A DNA stretch of 64,000 nt, from assembly GCF_019884785.1 (NCBI RefSeq), contig NZ_CP082326.1:613355-677354 (forward strand), read 5' to 3'. Positions within the stretch are counted from its first letter, which is position 1, and each line of letters begins with the position of its first letter. This DNA is from Crassaminicella profunda (GTDB taxonomy: Bacteria > Bacillota > Clostridia > Peptostreptococcales > Thermotaleaceae). The notes beneath the pieces are model-generated. The model saw only the letters and a list, made by a program, of their open reading frames with translations, was not told where the DNA came from and did no database searches. Shown here piece by piece: positions 1 to 9,436 of the stretch. The position numbers and the translations under genes are program-made.

Positions 1-147
1 TCTGCTGTTATTGCTACAGGATTACCTTTTAGCATACTTATGCTAATGATGTGTTATTCCTTATATGTAGAATTGAAAAAAGAAATTGAAAAGCATAAAA
101 AGTATCAATTAACACAATTAAAAACAAAACTCGATAAGATTGCTTAA
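1..147 (+). CDS. BCCT-family transporter, C-terminal fragment
   Basis: Only the last 48 residues are in the window; the gene begins upstream. The visible part is one hydrophobic helix (GLPFSILMLMMCYSLYVEL) followed by a lysine-rich cytoplasmic tail ending in TAA. A GLPF helix followed by a CxSLYxxL-like segment and a charged tail is the usual end of betaine/carnitine/choline transporters, and the complete BCCT gene at 42688 ends in a comparable way (VGFPMIILYIIMSVCLIKWL). Substrate cannot be inferred. A hairpin repeat lies 60 nt downstream and would serve as its terminator. Confidence 0.7.
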   Translation, partial: SAVIATGLPFSILMLMMCYSLYVELKKEIEKHKKYQLTQLKTKLDKIA

Positions 148-155
148 GGCTAAAG

Positions 156-172
156 TAGGGTGCCTGACTGTT
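156..172 (+). repeat. REP-like motif, partner of 38461-38477
   Basis: GTGCCTGACTGTTCAAC here resembles GTACCTGGCTGTTCAGT at 38461. Both lie just after a plus-strand stop codon and about 50-85 nt before a hairpin repeat. Short GTGCCTGGCAC-like motifs are known in Clostridia as REP sequences linked to RAYT/Y1 transposases. The assignment here is tentative. Confidence 0.35.
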
Positions 173-208
173 CAACTTTTTAGTTTAAAAATAATAGAGA
201 ATGAAGAG

Positions 209-248
209 AAGATAGAGTACTTCGTAAAGGAGGAAATATCTTTTTTTT
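209..248 (+). repeat. Dispersed hairpin repeat, copy 1 (terminator-like)
   Basis: AAGATA pairs with TATCTT, an inner CTTC pairs with GGAG, and an eight-T run follows. It sits downstream of the BCCT fragment and upstream of the chemoreceptor. It is one of eleven same-strand copies in the window. Confidence 0.8.
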
Positions 249-489
249 GTTTTTAATAGCTCTAACAATTAAAAAAGGAGGAAAACCATATTTTTTATCG
301 AAAAATGTATAATCGGGAGAATAGTAATTATATATAGCATGGAGAGATTGATTATAGAAGAATAAATATAAAAAAATCAAATGATAATGGGAGTTTAAAA
401 ATAATAGAAAGAGGTGAGTTTATAATATAAATTTTTAGGAGCTACTTAAATAAAAGATCAGAATAATGGATAGGATTGGGGAGAAATCG

Positions 490-2529
490 ATGAAGAAATT
501 AAAAACAAAAGGAACAAAGCATTCTATAAAGTTTAAATTAGTGACTATACCACTTATATTACTTCTCATTGCTATTTTAGGCATCGGAAGTGTCTCATCC
601 TATATTATGCGAGATAATTTACTCCATCAAATGAAAAAAGATGGGGTAGGAATGGTTGCTCAAATTGTGAAGGAAATAGAAAAAAATACTATTTTTTTGC
701 AAAGAATGAATGAAGAGATTAATGAGGATATAAAAGAGAGTGGAAATGTAGTTCGATCTAATCAAAATCAATTAAGCAATAGTTTATTAAAACAGATTGC
801 AAAAGATTTAGAAGTAGACGAAATCAATGTTTTTGATAAAAAAGGAGAAATTGTATATTCAAATCTTGAGGAAAATATGGGATTTGTGGCTTCAAAAGAA
901 CATGCTCTATTTACATTTTTAAAAGGTACAAATGATTTTTCTACAGAAAAAATAAGAAAAAGTACTGTATCAGAGGATTATTATAAATATGGGTATGTAA
1001 AAAGTAGCAATGGAGGGGTTGTTCAAGTTGGAATTCTTGCCAATGAAATCCATGAATTATCTGATAAATTTAGTTATCAAAAGCTTGTGGAAGAATTAGG
1101 AAAAGATGAAAATATTGTTTATACACTTTTTATGGATAAAAATTTAAAAGCTATTGCCCATAGTAACAAAGATCGAATAGGGATAGAACTTACAGATGAA
1201 GGAAGTAAAACAGCAGCAGTAGAGGGAAAAGCGTATACTTCAGAGTATTTTTATGAAGAGGAAAATGTGAAGGTATATGATGTTGTACTGCCTGTTGTTA
1301 TAGATGGAGAACATATTGGCGCTATTGATGTAGGACTATCCATGGAAAAAATATATTTATCCATTAAACATAATATAGTAGTCATTATTTCTATAGGAAT
1401 TTTATGTTTTATCCTCATTGGTGCTATACTATTTTCAATATCTAATAATATGGTAAAGACACTCCATGTATTCAAAGAGGATTTGAACTTGATTGCAGAA
1501 GGGGATTTTACAAAAGAGATGGATAAAAAGCATCTACAAAGAAAAGATGAACTAGGCCAAATGGCAAATGCTCTAGAACATATGAAAAAGCCTATAAGGG
1601 GTATTATTACAAACATCAAACAACAATCCACACAAGTAATGACCAATGGAGACGTTTTAGCTGCAACCTCAGAAGAAATGTCAGCATCGTCTCAAGAACT
1701 GGCTACAACTATGCAACAGGTAGCAGAAGGTGCATCTAGCCAAGCAGAAGACCTAACAGAGATGCTAAATTTATTAATGGCATTGACAAGTAACATGGAA
1801 AATGTAAATAAAGGACTTCAAAATGTAAAAGAAGAAACAGAAAATGCTCAAAGCAAGGCCAATAGTGGTGAACAGGAAATGGATACACTGGAAAAGTCCA
1901 TAGATGAAATCCAACAAGCTTTTGGACTTGTTGCTAAAAAAGTAGAAATTCTTACCCATTCGGTAAAGGAAATAAGTAGTATAACCGAAATGATTTCTGC
2001 CATATCAGAACAGACAAATCTTTTAGCACTGAATGCAGCTATCGAAGCAGCAAGGGCAGGAGAACATGGTAAAGGCTTTGCTGTAGTTGCAGAAGAAGTT
2101 AGAAAGCTAGCAGAAGAATCAAAGCACTTCACAGAAAAAATCGTATTTTTAGTCTCTTCCATCACAAAGGATACAGAGGAAGTGATGGATACCTCTAAAA
2201 ATGTAGAACAATCTGTTGAAGAACAGGCTAAATCCATTGAAAATACAGTGAAATCATTTAAAGATATATTAGAATCTGTAGAAAATATTACCCCTCTTAT
2301 GAAAAAAACATATGATGCTATGGAGAAAATCGAAAAATCAAAAGAGGTTGTCATGGCAAGAGTTGAACAAGTAAGTGCAATAACAGAAGAAAATTCAGCA
2401 GCTACACAAGAAGTTGCTGCGTCATCAGAAGAGCTAACGGCATCCTCAGAAGAAGTGGCTGCAACTGCTCAGACTTTAAATGAAATTGCTATGGATTTAA
2501 CGAAAACAGTAGAACGGTTTAAAGTATAA
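490..2529 (+). CDS. Methyl-accepting chemotaxis protein
   Basis: A 679-residue transmembrane chemoreceptor that feeds CheA/CheW. The order is TM1 (about 16-38), an extracytoplasmic sensor (about 39-290) with Cache/PAS-like strands such as [15 protein letters not shown] and a membrane-proximal segment ending [16 protein letters not shown]2 (about 297-318), HAMP (about 319-375) and a signalling coiled coil. The hairpin tip [16 protein letters not shown] falls near residues 508-523. The start at 490 is chosen over the in-frame ATG at 466 because GGGGAG sits 7 nt upstream of 490. The ligand is not predictable. It stands alone, with a hairpin repeat on both sides. Confidence 0.93.
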   Translation: MKKLKTKGTKHSIKFKLVTIPLILLLIAILGIGSVSSYIMRDNLLHQMKKDGVGMVAQIVKEIEKNTIFLQRMNEEINEDIKESGNVVRSNQNQLSNSLLKQIAKDLEVDEINVFDKKGEIVYSNLEENMGFVASKEHALFTFLKGTNDFSTEKIRKSTVSEDYYKYGYVKSSNGGVVQVGILANEIHELSDKFSYQKLVEELGKDENIVYTLFMDKNLKAIAHSNKDRIGIELTDEGSKTAAVEGKAYTSEYFYEEENVKVYDVVLPVVIDGEHIGAIDVGLSMEKIYLSIKHNIVVIISIGILCFILIGAILFSISNNMVKTLHVFKEDLNLIAEGDFTKEMDKKHLQRKDELGQMANALEHMKKPIRGIITNIKQQSTQVMTNGDVLAATSEEMSASSQELATTMQQVAEGASSQAEDLTEMLNLLMALTSNMENVNKGLQNVKEETENAQSKANSGEQEMDTLEKSIDEIQQAFGLVAKKVEILTHSVKEISSITEMISAISEQTNLLALNAAIEAARAGEHGKGFAVVAEEVRKLAEESKHFTEKIVFLVSSITKDTEEVMDTSKNVEQSVEEQAKSIENTVKSFKDILESVENITPLMKKTYDAMEKIEKSKEVVMARVEQVSAITEENSAATQEVAASSEELTASSEEVAATAQTLNEIAMDLTKTVERFKV

Positions 2530-2638
2530 AGGAATAGGTTCATTGTCCTAAAGATTGATTTTTAACATGTATATTCTGTATGGATAGATGATAAAAATCT
2601 TTTAAAAAATAGTTTCTAAAATGGATAATATTGATGAA

Positions 2639-2680
2639 AGAAGATAGAGTACTTCTGAGAGAAGGAAATATCTTCTTTTT
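2639..2680 (+). repeat. Dispersed hairpin repeat, copy 2 (terminator-like)
   Basis: AGAAGATA pairs with TATCTTCT. The inner stem is CTTC with GAAG, where most copies have GGAG, so pairing is kept although the sequence changed. It follows the chemoreceptor. The 25 nt upstream (TAAAATGGATAATATTGAT and onward) also match copy 3. Confidence 0.8.
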
Positions 2681-2761
2681 ATTTTTTATAAGAGATTCTA
2701 AAAATTAAGGGGGAGATAGGAAAATTTTAGTGTATTTACTTTAAAAAGCATAAAAATACAG

Positions 2762-2790
2762 TTGTAAAATCATAGAAAATATAGTAAAAT
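2762..2790 (+). promoter_or_regulatory. Probable sigma-A promoter of the peptide-uptake locus
   Basis: TTGTAA (2762-2767), a 17-nt spacer and TAAAAT (2785-2790), 20 nt before the regulator gene. This is a fair but not perfect consensus match. Confidence 0.5.
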
Positions 2791-2810
2791 GTTCAAAAGA
2801 GGTGATTATT

Positions 2811-3671
2811 CTGAATATTATAAAAAGAATAACAAATAAAACACACCAATTAAGCAATAAACAAAAAGTAATTGCAAACTATTTGATTCAAAATAAAGAT
2901 AAGGTTGGCTTTATGATCTTAAAAGAGATGAGTGAACATATAGGCGTTTCGGAGGTAACCATCTTAAATTTCTGTAAAAGTATAGGACTAGATTCGTTTA
3001 CTGAGATGAAAAAGCAATTTCAAGAATTGATTAAAAAAGAGCTTCATGTTCCCAACAAAATGAAGTCATCCCTAGAAGAATTTGATAATGTACATGATAT
3101 TTTTAATAGTACCATTCAAATACAAAAGTTAAATTTAGAAAAAATGATCTACAATAATACCATAGATACCTTACAGGCGGTTTGTCAATCCATAGAAAAA
3201 GCAAGAACTGTATATATATGCGGTTCTGGTGTATCGAAAATAATTGCTGATTACTTAAATCATCGGTTAAGGCTTATCAATATTGATAGCAGAGTATTAG
3301 AAATCAGTGATATGGCATTAGTCAGTAGAGAATTGACAGGAGCTACTGAGGAGGATTATTTTATTTTAATATCATTTCCTATTTATTCACATCTTGTTAT
3401 AAACCTATCAAGATATTTGACAGAAAAAAGTTATCCTTATGTGGCACTGACAGATCATAGTGAATCTCCTATAGCTATTCATGCAAAAAACGTATTAACA
3501 TGCAATTATGATTCTTTGGTTTTTTATAATTTTATTTCAGCTGCTATTTGTTTGGTTGAATTAATGCTTGTGATTCTTTGTTTTAATATGAAGGATAGAA
3601 TGATGATCAATTTAAAGGCATTAGAAGAAGTTCAAAGATCTTTATTAAAAGAGATTTACTATAATGAATAG
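2811..3671 (+). CDS. RpiR/MurR-family transcriptional regulator
   Basis: A 286-residue regulator with an N-terminal HTH_6 domain (about 1-77; LSNKQKVIANYLIQNKDKVG, then SEHIGVSEVTILNFCKSIGL) and a SIS sugar-phosphate-type domain (about 115-245; YICGSGVSKIIADYL, then ILISFPIYSHLVINL). It leads a peptide ABC importer operon and probably controls it. The ligand is unclear because the operon looks peptide- rather than sugar-related. The start is odd: the best ribosome binding site, AGAGGTGAT (2797-2805), overlaps the only canonical upstream codon (GTG 2802). Translation therefore probably begins at CTG 2811, which gives the family-like start (M)NIIKRITNK. Confidence 0.88.
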   Translation: MNIIKRITNKTHQLSNKQKVIANYLIQNKDKVGFMILKEMSEHIGVSEVTILNFCKSIGLDSFTEMKKQFQELIKKELHVPNKMKSSLEEFDNVHDIFNSTIQIQKLNLEKMIYNNTIDTLQAVCQSIEKARTVYICGSGVSKIIADYLNHRLRLINIDSRVLEISDMALVSRELTGATEEDYFILISFPIYSHLVINLSRYLTEKSYPYVALTDHSESPIAIHAKNVLTCNYDSLVFYNFISAAICLVELMLVILCFNMKDRMMINLKALEEVQRSLLKEIYYNE

Positions 3672-3735
3672 GTTTGCAAAAATAAAGGATTCAATGTCCT
3701 AGTTAGGGCAAAAAAATAATAAAGGGGGATCATTC

Positions 3736-5385
3736 ATGAAGAAAAAGACACTCGTATTTGTATTAATACTCTCACTAGTGGTTTCATTATTAGGGGGATG
3801 TGGTGAAAGTACCAATACGACAAGTGGGGAAAAAGAGAACAATGAGGTAAAAGAAGTGGTCATTGGATTAGCAGGGGATGCTTATTCACTAGATCCATAT
3901 CCTTTAAATGAGACCATTACCAATGCAATCAATCATCACTTATTTGACGGACTCATCGCTGCTGATAAAAATTTACAACCAGAAGCAGCTTTAGCAGAGT
4001 CTTGGGATGTATCAGAAGATGCAAAAATATGGACCTTTCATTTAAGAAAAAATGTAAAATTCCACAATGGCAATGAATTTAATGCAGATGATGTACTTTA
4101 TACCTTTGAAAGATCAAAGGAGGAAATGTCAGCTTTTAAGTATTGTTTAGCTACTGTAGAAAGTTATAAAAAAATAGATCCTTATACAGTAGAAATCATT
4201 ACAAAAGCTCCAAATGCATTACTTCTTTCCCATCTTAGGGATTTGATGATCCTAGATAAGGAAAGCTGTGATGGTCAAACAGACGAATGGATTGCCCTTA
4301 ATCCAAATGGTACAGGCAGATATAAGTTTGTAGAGCATGTAAGAGGAGATAAAATAGTCTTTGAAAGAAATGATGATTTCTGGGGAGAGCTTCCACAAGC
4401 TACAAAAGTAACCTTTAAACCTATTACCAATGAAGGGACTCGAACTGCAAATATGATTTCAGGTGCTGTGGATTTGATTGTGGATGTTCCAGTACGTGAT
4501 GTAGAAATGATCAAAAAGAAAGAGACGATTCAAATTGCTTCTCAGCCAAGCTTAAGAGTGATTTATTTAAACCTAGCTGGTTGGACAGATCATCCAAGTA
4601 AAGATGCAAAAATATCTTTAAAATCACCAGATGGTTCTAATCCTTTTAAAGATATAAAGGTAAGAGAGGCCATGTATCGAGCAATCAATGAAGAAGAAAT
4701 TATAGAAAAGATTATGAATGGATATGCAGACCTTGCTACAACCTATATTCCTGAAGGATTTAACGGATACAATAAAGAGATTAAGAGATTAGGATATGAT
4801 CCTGAGCTTGCAGAAAAATTATTAGATGAAGCAGGTTATAAAAGACAAGAGGATGGATATAGATTTGAAGTGACATTAGATGCTTCAAATGACAGATACA
4901 TAAACGATGGAGAAATTGCAACAGCAGTGGCGTCTTATTTTGAAAAAGTAGGGATAAAAGTAAATCTAAATTTGATGTCTAGAACCATATTCTTTAAATA
5001 CATTAGTGGATCTAATAGAGAAGGAGATAATACTCACCTATGTATGACTGGCTGGGCAGATAGTGGTGGGGAAAGTGCCCTTATGGGATTAGACTTAGTA
5101 TATAGTATGTCACAGGATGGATATATAAAAGATGGTTATGGTGGTGTAAATAGAGGTTATTATCAAAATGAAGAAGTAGATGGGTTGGTTGATCAGGCTA
5201 TAGCAACAGCAGATCCTGCTAAGAGGGATGAAATTATGCAACAAGTATGGAAGGTTGCCTCTGATGATATATCCTATATTCCGCTACATTTCCAAAAGGA
5301 TATCTATGCCCACAGTAAAAAAATCAAATATCACCCAAGAAAAAACAACTATGTTTATGCTTGGGATGTAGAGTTTGTAGACTAA
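3736..5385 (+). CDS. Peptide ABC transporter substrate-binding lipoprotein (SBP family 5)
   Basis: A 549-residue extracellular receptor tethered by lipid. The signal peptide ends in a lipobox LLGGC with the acylated Cys at residue 22. The SBP_bac_5 fold follows: [16 protein letters not shown] start, [39 protein letters not shown], and a C-terminal [17 protein letters not shown]. It is the first structural gene of a five-gene importer, with GGGGGATC upstream of the ATG. Family 5 proteins bind di- or oligopeptides, nickel or opines; the hydrolase genes downstream favour peptides or acylated amino acids. Confidence 0.93.
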   Translation: MKKKTLVFVLILSLVVSLLGGCGESTNTTSGEKENNEVKEVVIGLAGDAYSLDPYPLNETITNAINHHLFDGLIAADKNLQPEAALAESWDVSEDAKIWTFHLRKNVKFHNGNEFNADDVLYTFERSKEEMSAFKYCLATVESYKKIDPYTVEIITKAPNALLLSHLRDLMILDKESCDGQTDEWIALNPNGTGRYKFVEHVRGDKIVFERNDDFWGELPQATKVTFKPITNEGTRTANMISGAVDLIVDVPVRDVEMIKKKETIQIASQPSLRVIYLNLAGWTDHPSKDAKISLKSPDGSNPFKDIKVREAMYRAINEEEIIEKIMNGYADLATTYIPEGFNGYNKEIKRLGYDPELAEKLLDEAGYKRQEDGYRFEVTLDASNDRYINDGEIATAVASYFEKVGIKVNLNLMSRTIFFKYISGSNREGDNTHLCMTGWADSGGESALMGLDLVYSMSQDGYIKDGYGGVNRGYYQNEEVDGLVDQAIATADPAKRDEIMQQVWKVASDDISYIPLHFQKDIYAHSKKIKYHPRKNNYVYAWDVEFVD

Positions 5386-5437
5386 AGTCTAGGGGAGGAA
5401 GTGATTCCTTCCCTTTATTCAAAATGGAGGGGATAGC

Positions 5438-6403
5438 GTGCTGAGATATTTAGTATCAAGGTTTTCACAGCTTATTATCGTATTATTAGCAGTATCCATT
5501 TTAGTCTTTGCTTTTACGTCTGTTATGGGAAATCCTGTGTATTTGATGGTTAGAGAAAATGCTACAGAAGCAGAGATTCAAGCGGCAATAGAGTATTTAG
5601 GATTAGATAAGCCTTTGCCTGTACAATATGGCATATTTATAAAAAATTCTTTAAAAGGAGATTTTGGTAAATCCTATATGTATCATCAATCTGCATTAAA
5701 GCTTATTGCAGAGAGATTTCCAGCTACCTTAGAGATTGTAATTGTTGCCATGCTCATAGCGGGAATTTTGGCAATTCCTTTAGGAGTATATGCAGGTGCT
5801 TATCCTAAAAAATATTTTAGTAAGGTGGTCATGACCTTATCTATTGCAGGGATATCATTACCATCCTTTTGGATTGGTATGGTGATGATCTTTATATTTA
5901 GTCTTTCCTTAGGGGTATTACCTGTATCTGGTAGAGGAGATGTAGGTGTGCTCTTAGGAATAAAAACAAGTCTTGCTACTATGAGTGGATGGAAACATGT
6001 TATTTTGCCAGCAATAACCCTAGCATTAGGAAGTATGGCAACGATCCTTCGCTTAACTCGTGCAGGTATGCAAGAAAATATGCGTCAAGACTATGTGAGA
6101 TTTGCAAGGGCGAAAGGGGTTCCTATGAAAAAGGTATTATTTGGTCATGCCTTAAAAAATACATTGATTCCAGTTGTTACAATATTTGGACTACAGATTG
6201 GTACCTTGATTGCTTTTACAACCATTACAGAGACCATATTTGCATGGCCTGGTATGGGAAAACTGATTATAGATGCTATTAATAGTGCAGATCGACCTAT
6301 TATTGCAGCATACATATTGTTTGTAGCAGTTATGTTTGTTTTTATCAACTTCATTGTAGATATCATCTATACAATGGTAGACCCACGAATTGATTTGAAA
6401 TAA
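5438..6403 (+). CDS. Peptide ABC transporter permease, DppB/OppB type
   Basis: A 321-residue inner-membrane permease with about six helices. It starts with the family signature MLRYLVSRFSQLIIVLLAVS and carries the ATPase-coupling EAA-like loop DYVRFARAKGVPMKKVLFGH around residue 219. It starts at GTG 5438 preceded by GGAGGGG. It lies between the receptor and the DppC-type permease. Confidence 0.94.
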   Translation: MLRYLVSRFSQLIIVLLAVSILVFAFTSVMGNPVYLMVRENATEAEIQAAIEYLGLDKPLPVQYGIFIKNSLKGDFGKSYMYHQSALKLIAERFPATLEIVIVAMLIAGILAIPLGVYAGAYPKKYFSKVVMTLSIAGISLPSFWIGMVMIFIFSLSLGVLPVSGRGDVGVLLGIKTSLATMSGWKHVILPAITLALGSMATILRLTRAGMQENMRQDYVRFARAKGVPMKKVLFGHALKNTLIPVVTIFGLQIGTLIAFTTITETIFAWPGMGKLIIDAINSADRPIIAAYILFVAVMFVFINFIVDIIYTMVDPRIDLK

Positions 6404-6422
6404 TGAAAAGGTAGGTGAGAGG

Positions 6423-7352
6423 ATGCAAGCAAAAGTTCAAACATCTAATGAAGTGAAGATAGAAAAGGGTACTTCTAAATGGCAAGCCTTTTTAAAATCT
6501 GAGTTTTTTCATAATTATAAGCGGTCAAAAACGGCTATAGTTGGTTCTATTATTACTTTTGCAATTCTTTGTATTGCACTATTTGGACCCTTGTTTACTG
6601 TACAAAATCCTTATGATATGGCAAGTATTGATTTGATGAATGCTTATAAACCCCCTGCATGGAGTGAAGGAGGAGAATTAAAATTTTTTCTAGGGACGGA
6701 TCAGCAAGGAAGAGATATTTTAAGTGCCATTGTATATGGTAGTAGGGTGTCCCTTTTGATTGGTCTTTTAGGTGCTTTATGTGCCAGTGTGGTTGGGATT
6801 ACATTGGGACTCATATCAGGATATTTTGGTAAAAAAGTAGATGCACTCATTATGCGTTTAGCCGATATACAGCTTTCTTTTCCTACCATGCTCATTGCCA
6901 TATTCTTAATGTCCTTTTTTGGAAGAGGGGTTGGGAATATTTTGTTTGCTCTGACCTTAGTAGGATGGGTAAGATATGCAAGGACTGTAAGAGGAGAAAC
7001 ATTGATTGTTAAAAAGAAAGAATATGTGGAGGCAACAAAGGTCATAGGACTTCCTAAAGGAAGTATTATTTTTAAGCATGTACTTCCAAATGTATTTACT
7101 TCTATCATTGTATTATCAACCATTCAAGTAGGTTCTTTTATCCTTACAGAGGCAACTTTAAGCTTTTTAGGATTAGGCGTGCCCATTACAAGACCTTCTT
7201 TAGGAATGCTTTGTAACAATGGATTTGATGTATTTTATAGTGGACTATGGTGGGTATCTATTTTTCCAGGTTTATATATTATGCTCATTGTGTTTGGCAT
7301 CAATTTACTAGGTGATTTTCTAAGAGATGAATTGAATCCTAAATTGAAATAA
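6423..7352 (+). CDS. Peptide ABC transporter permease, DppC/OppC type
   Basis: The 309-residue second permease. An N-terminal OppC_N segment (KSEFFHNYKRSKTAIVGSII) is followed by six helices and the coupling loop EYVEATKVIGLPKGSIIFKH near residue 200. LGTDQQGRDILSAIVYGSRV is the conserved periplasmic entry motif of this subfamily. It is separated from the previous gene by 19 nt and should pair with it to form the channel. Confidence 0.94.
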   Translation: MQAKVQTSNEVKIEKGTSKWQAFLKSEFFHNYKRSKTAIVGSIITFAILCIALFGPLFTVQNPYDMASIDLMNAYKPPAWSEGGELKFFLGTDQQGRDILSAIVYGSRVSLLIGLLGALCASVVGITLGLISGYFGKKVDALIMRLADIQLSFPTMLIAIFLMSFFGRGVGNILFALTLVGWVRYARTVRGETLIVKKKEYVEATKVIGLPKGSIIFKHVLPNVFTSIIVLSTIQVGSFILTEATLSFLGLGVPITRPSLGMLCNNGFDVFYSGLWWVSIFPGLYIMLIVFGINLLGDFLRDELNPKLK

Positions 7353-7366
7353 AGGGGGTGGAAGGT

Positions 7367-8347
7367 GTGAGTAAAAAGTTACTAGACGTTACAAATTTAA
7401 GAACTTATTTTCATACATTCAAAGGAACGGTAAAAGCTGTAGATCATGTTAGTTTATATATAGATGAAGGGGAAATTTTAGGGGTTGTTGGTGAGTCTGG
7501 AGGAGGAAAATCTGTTACGGGTTTTTCTGTCATAAGGCTTATAGATGACCCAGGAAAAATTGAGAGTGGAGAAATTATTTTTAATGGGGAAGACTTGATG
7601 AAAAAATCGGAAAGAGAGATGAATCGAATAAGAGGAAAGGAAATATCTATGGTATTTCAAGACCCTATGACTTCTCTAAATCCTGTTTACACCATTGAAG
7701 AGCAAATGGATGAAGTATTATTACTCCATGAAAATTTAACCAAACAAGAAAGAAAAAATAGATGTATAGAACTTTTAAAAAGTGTTGGTATATCTAATCC
7801 AGAGAGTAGACTAAAAAATTTTCCCCATCAATTTAGTGGTGGTATGAGACAAAGAGTGGTCATTGCCATCGCTCTTTTAGCAAATCCGAAACTGATCATT
7901 GCAGATGAACCTACAACTGCTTTAGATGTGACCATACAAGCACAAATTTTAAAGCTTATGAAAAATCTTGTGAAGGAAAAGGGATGTTCATTGATGCTGA
8001 TTACCCATGACTTAGCTGTTGTATCAGAAATGGCAGATCGAATCAATGTCATGTATTGTGGAAAAGTCATTGAAAGTGGCTATACAGAGGATATTATCAA
8101 TCATTTTTCACATCCTTATACAGAGGGGTTGCTTCAGTCTATACCCCATATGGATCAAAGTAAAAAGGAACTTGAAACCATACAAGGAATCGTCCCTAAT
8201 ATGTTCGACTTACCTAAGGGATGTTATTTCTCTCCAAGATGTAAATATTGCCAAGAAATTTGCAAAGAGCAATCACCAGAGCTTTTAAAGATTTCTGAAA
8301 AACATTATGTTGCATGCCACTTTCCATTAAGAAAGGAGGCAAAATAA
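7367..8347 (+). CDS. Peptide ABC transporter ATPase, DppD/OppD type
   Basis: A 326-residue ATPase. Walker A is GESGGGKS (about 42-49), the signature FSGGMRQR is near 156, and Walker B is LIIADEPTTALD near 175. The C-terminal oligopeptide/dipeptide extension has the clustered cysteines CYFSPRCKYCQEIC typical of DppD/OppD. GTG 7367 is preferred over GTG 7358 because GGGGG at 7354-7358 gives correct spacing only for the former. The stop is followed directly by the next ATG. Confidence 0.93.
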   Translation: MSKKLLDVTNLRTYFHTFKGTVKAVDHVSLYIDEGEILGVVGESGGGKSVTGFSVIRLIDDPGKIESGEIIFNGEDLMKKSEREMNRIRGKEISMVFQDPMTSLNPVYTIEEQMDEVLLLHENLTKQERKNRCIELLKSVGISNPESRLKNFPHQFSGGMRQRVVIAIALLANPKLIIADEPTTALDVTIQAQILKLMKNLVKEKGCSLMLITHDLAVVSEMADRINVMYCGKVIESGYTEDIINHFSHPYTEGLLQSIPHMDQSKKELETIQGIVPNMFDLPKGCYFSPRCKYCQEICKEQSPELLKISEKHYVACHFPLRKEAK

Positions 8348-9355
8348 ATGGAGAAAATTTTAGAGGTCACAAACTTAGAACAAAGATTTGATTTAAATAA
8401 AGGAATTTTAGATAAGATAAAATTTAAAAATGGCAGATTCATAAAGGAAGAACGTATTGTTCATGCCGTAAATGGTGTAAGTTTTGATATTAAAAAAGGT
8501 GAGGTTTTTAGTTTAGTAGGAGAATCAGGATGTGGCAAATCAACTACTGCTAGAACGATTATTAAGCTCATTGAGCCAAAGGGAGGAAAGATTACCTTTA
8601 AAGGTCATGATATTACCCATCTTTCGGAAGCAGAAATGCTACCCCTTAGAAAGAAAATGCAAATGATCTTTCAAGACCCTTATGCTTCTTTAAATCCTAG
8701 GCAAAAGGTAATAGATATTATTACAGAGCCTATGCTTTTTCATAAGATTGTCAGTACTCAAAACGAAGGGAAAGAAAAGGCACTAAAGCTTCTCCAAAAG
8801 GTGGGAATAAGATCTGAGCAGGCAAGCAGATATCCTCATCAATTTAGTGGAGGACAAAGGCAAAGAATAGGCATAGCTAGAGCTTTGGCAGTGGAGCCAG
8901 AGTTTATCATAGCAGATGAGCCTGTATCTGCTTTAGATGTATCTATCCAAGCTCAGATCCTCAATCTACTGATGGAGCTTAAAGAAGAATACGGTTTTTC
9001 CTATTTGTTTATTGCCCATGATTTATCAGTTGTACATCATATTAGCAATCGACTAGGGGTTATGTATTTAGGATGTATCGTTGAGACGGGAAGCAGGGAG
9101 CAAATCTATTCAAATCCACAGCATCCATATACAAAAGCTTTATTCTCAGCAGTTCCAAAGATCAATCAAAAAAGTTTAGATAGCTTTTTAGAGTTAAAAG
9201 GAGAAATACCAAGTCCGATTCATTTGCCAAAGGGGTGTTATTTTCATGAGAGATGTCCCCTTGCAAAAGAAATTTGTAAAAGGGAAATCCCTCAATTAAA
9301 AGAGCTAGAATCAGGTCATCAAGCAGCGTGTCATATGTTATCTTTTAGAAAATGA
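8348..9355 (+). CDS. Peptide ABC transporter ATPase, DppF/OppF type
   Basis: The 335-residue second ATPase. Walker A is GESGCGKST, the signature FSGGQRQR, Walker B FIIADEPVSALDVS, and the Cys-containing C-terminal extension CYFHERCPLAKEIC. The N-terminal insertion LNKGILDKIKFKNGRFIKEE before the first strand is typical of the F-type subunit. It begins on the base after the DppD-type stop, which indicates translational coupling. Confidence 0.93.
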   Translation: MEKILEVTNLEQRFDLNKGILDKIKFKNGRFIKEERIVHAVNGVSFDIKKGEVFSLVGESGCGKSTTARTIIKLIEPKGGKITFKGHDITHLSEAEMLPLRKKMQMIFQDPYASLNPRQKVIDIITEPMLFHKIVSTQNEGKEKALKLLQKVGIRSEQASRYPHQFSGGQRQRIGIARALAVEPEFIIADEPVSALDVSIQAQILNLLMELKEEYGFSYLFIAHDLSVVHHISNRLGVMYLGCIVETGSREQIYSNPQHPYTKALFSAVPKINQKSLDSFLELKGEIPSPIHLPKGCYFHERCPLAKEICKREIPQLKELESGHQAACHMLSFRK

Positions 9356-9436
9356 TACAATTTAAAACTTGCGAGATGAGCATATGCGAAAAGCATAATG
9401 CGAATTTTTGTAAGGATCAAAAGGGGGAGATTGGTG

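Larger units (their letters stand above)
148..489. other. Intergenic region with REP-like remnant, hairpin repeat and 17-nt direct repeat
   Basis: This 342-nt gap holds a GTGCCTGACTGTTCAAC motif (156-172) that recurs in altered form at 38461, hairpin repeat copy 1 (209-248), and two perfect copies of AGTTTAAAAATAATAGA at 182-198 and 392-408. A possible -10 TATAAT lies at 308-313. I see no convincing gene. The 66-codon minus-strand frame at 180-380 lacks a ribosome binding site and overlaps the repeat. Confidence 0.6.

Noticed and set aside
180-380. 66-codon minus-strand frame of aromatic, hydrophobic character
   Set aside because: No ribosome binding site, and it overlaps the hairpin repeat on the opposite strand; the composition follows from the A/T-rich DNA.
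1848-2354. 168-codon minus-strand frame inside the first chemoreceptor
   Set aside because: It is antisense to the conserved signalling domain. The same type of frame appears opposite the second chemoreceptor (21841-22398), as expected from codon bias.
5989-6282. 97-codon alternative frame inside the DppB-type permease
   Set aside because: The permease frame covers it fully with conserved family motifs, and there is no separate ribosome binding site.
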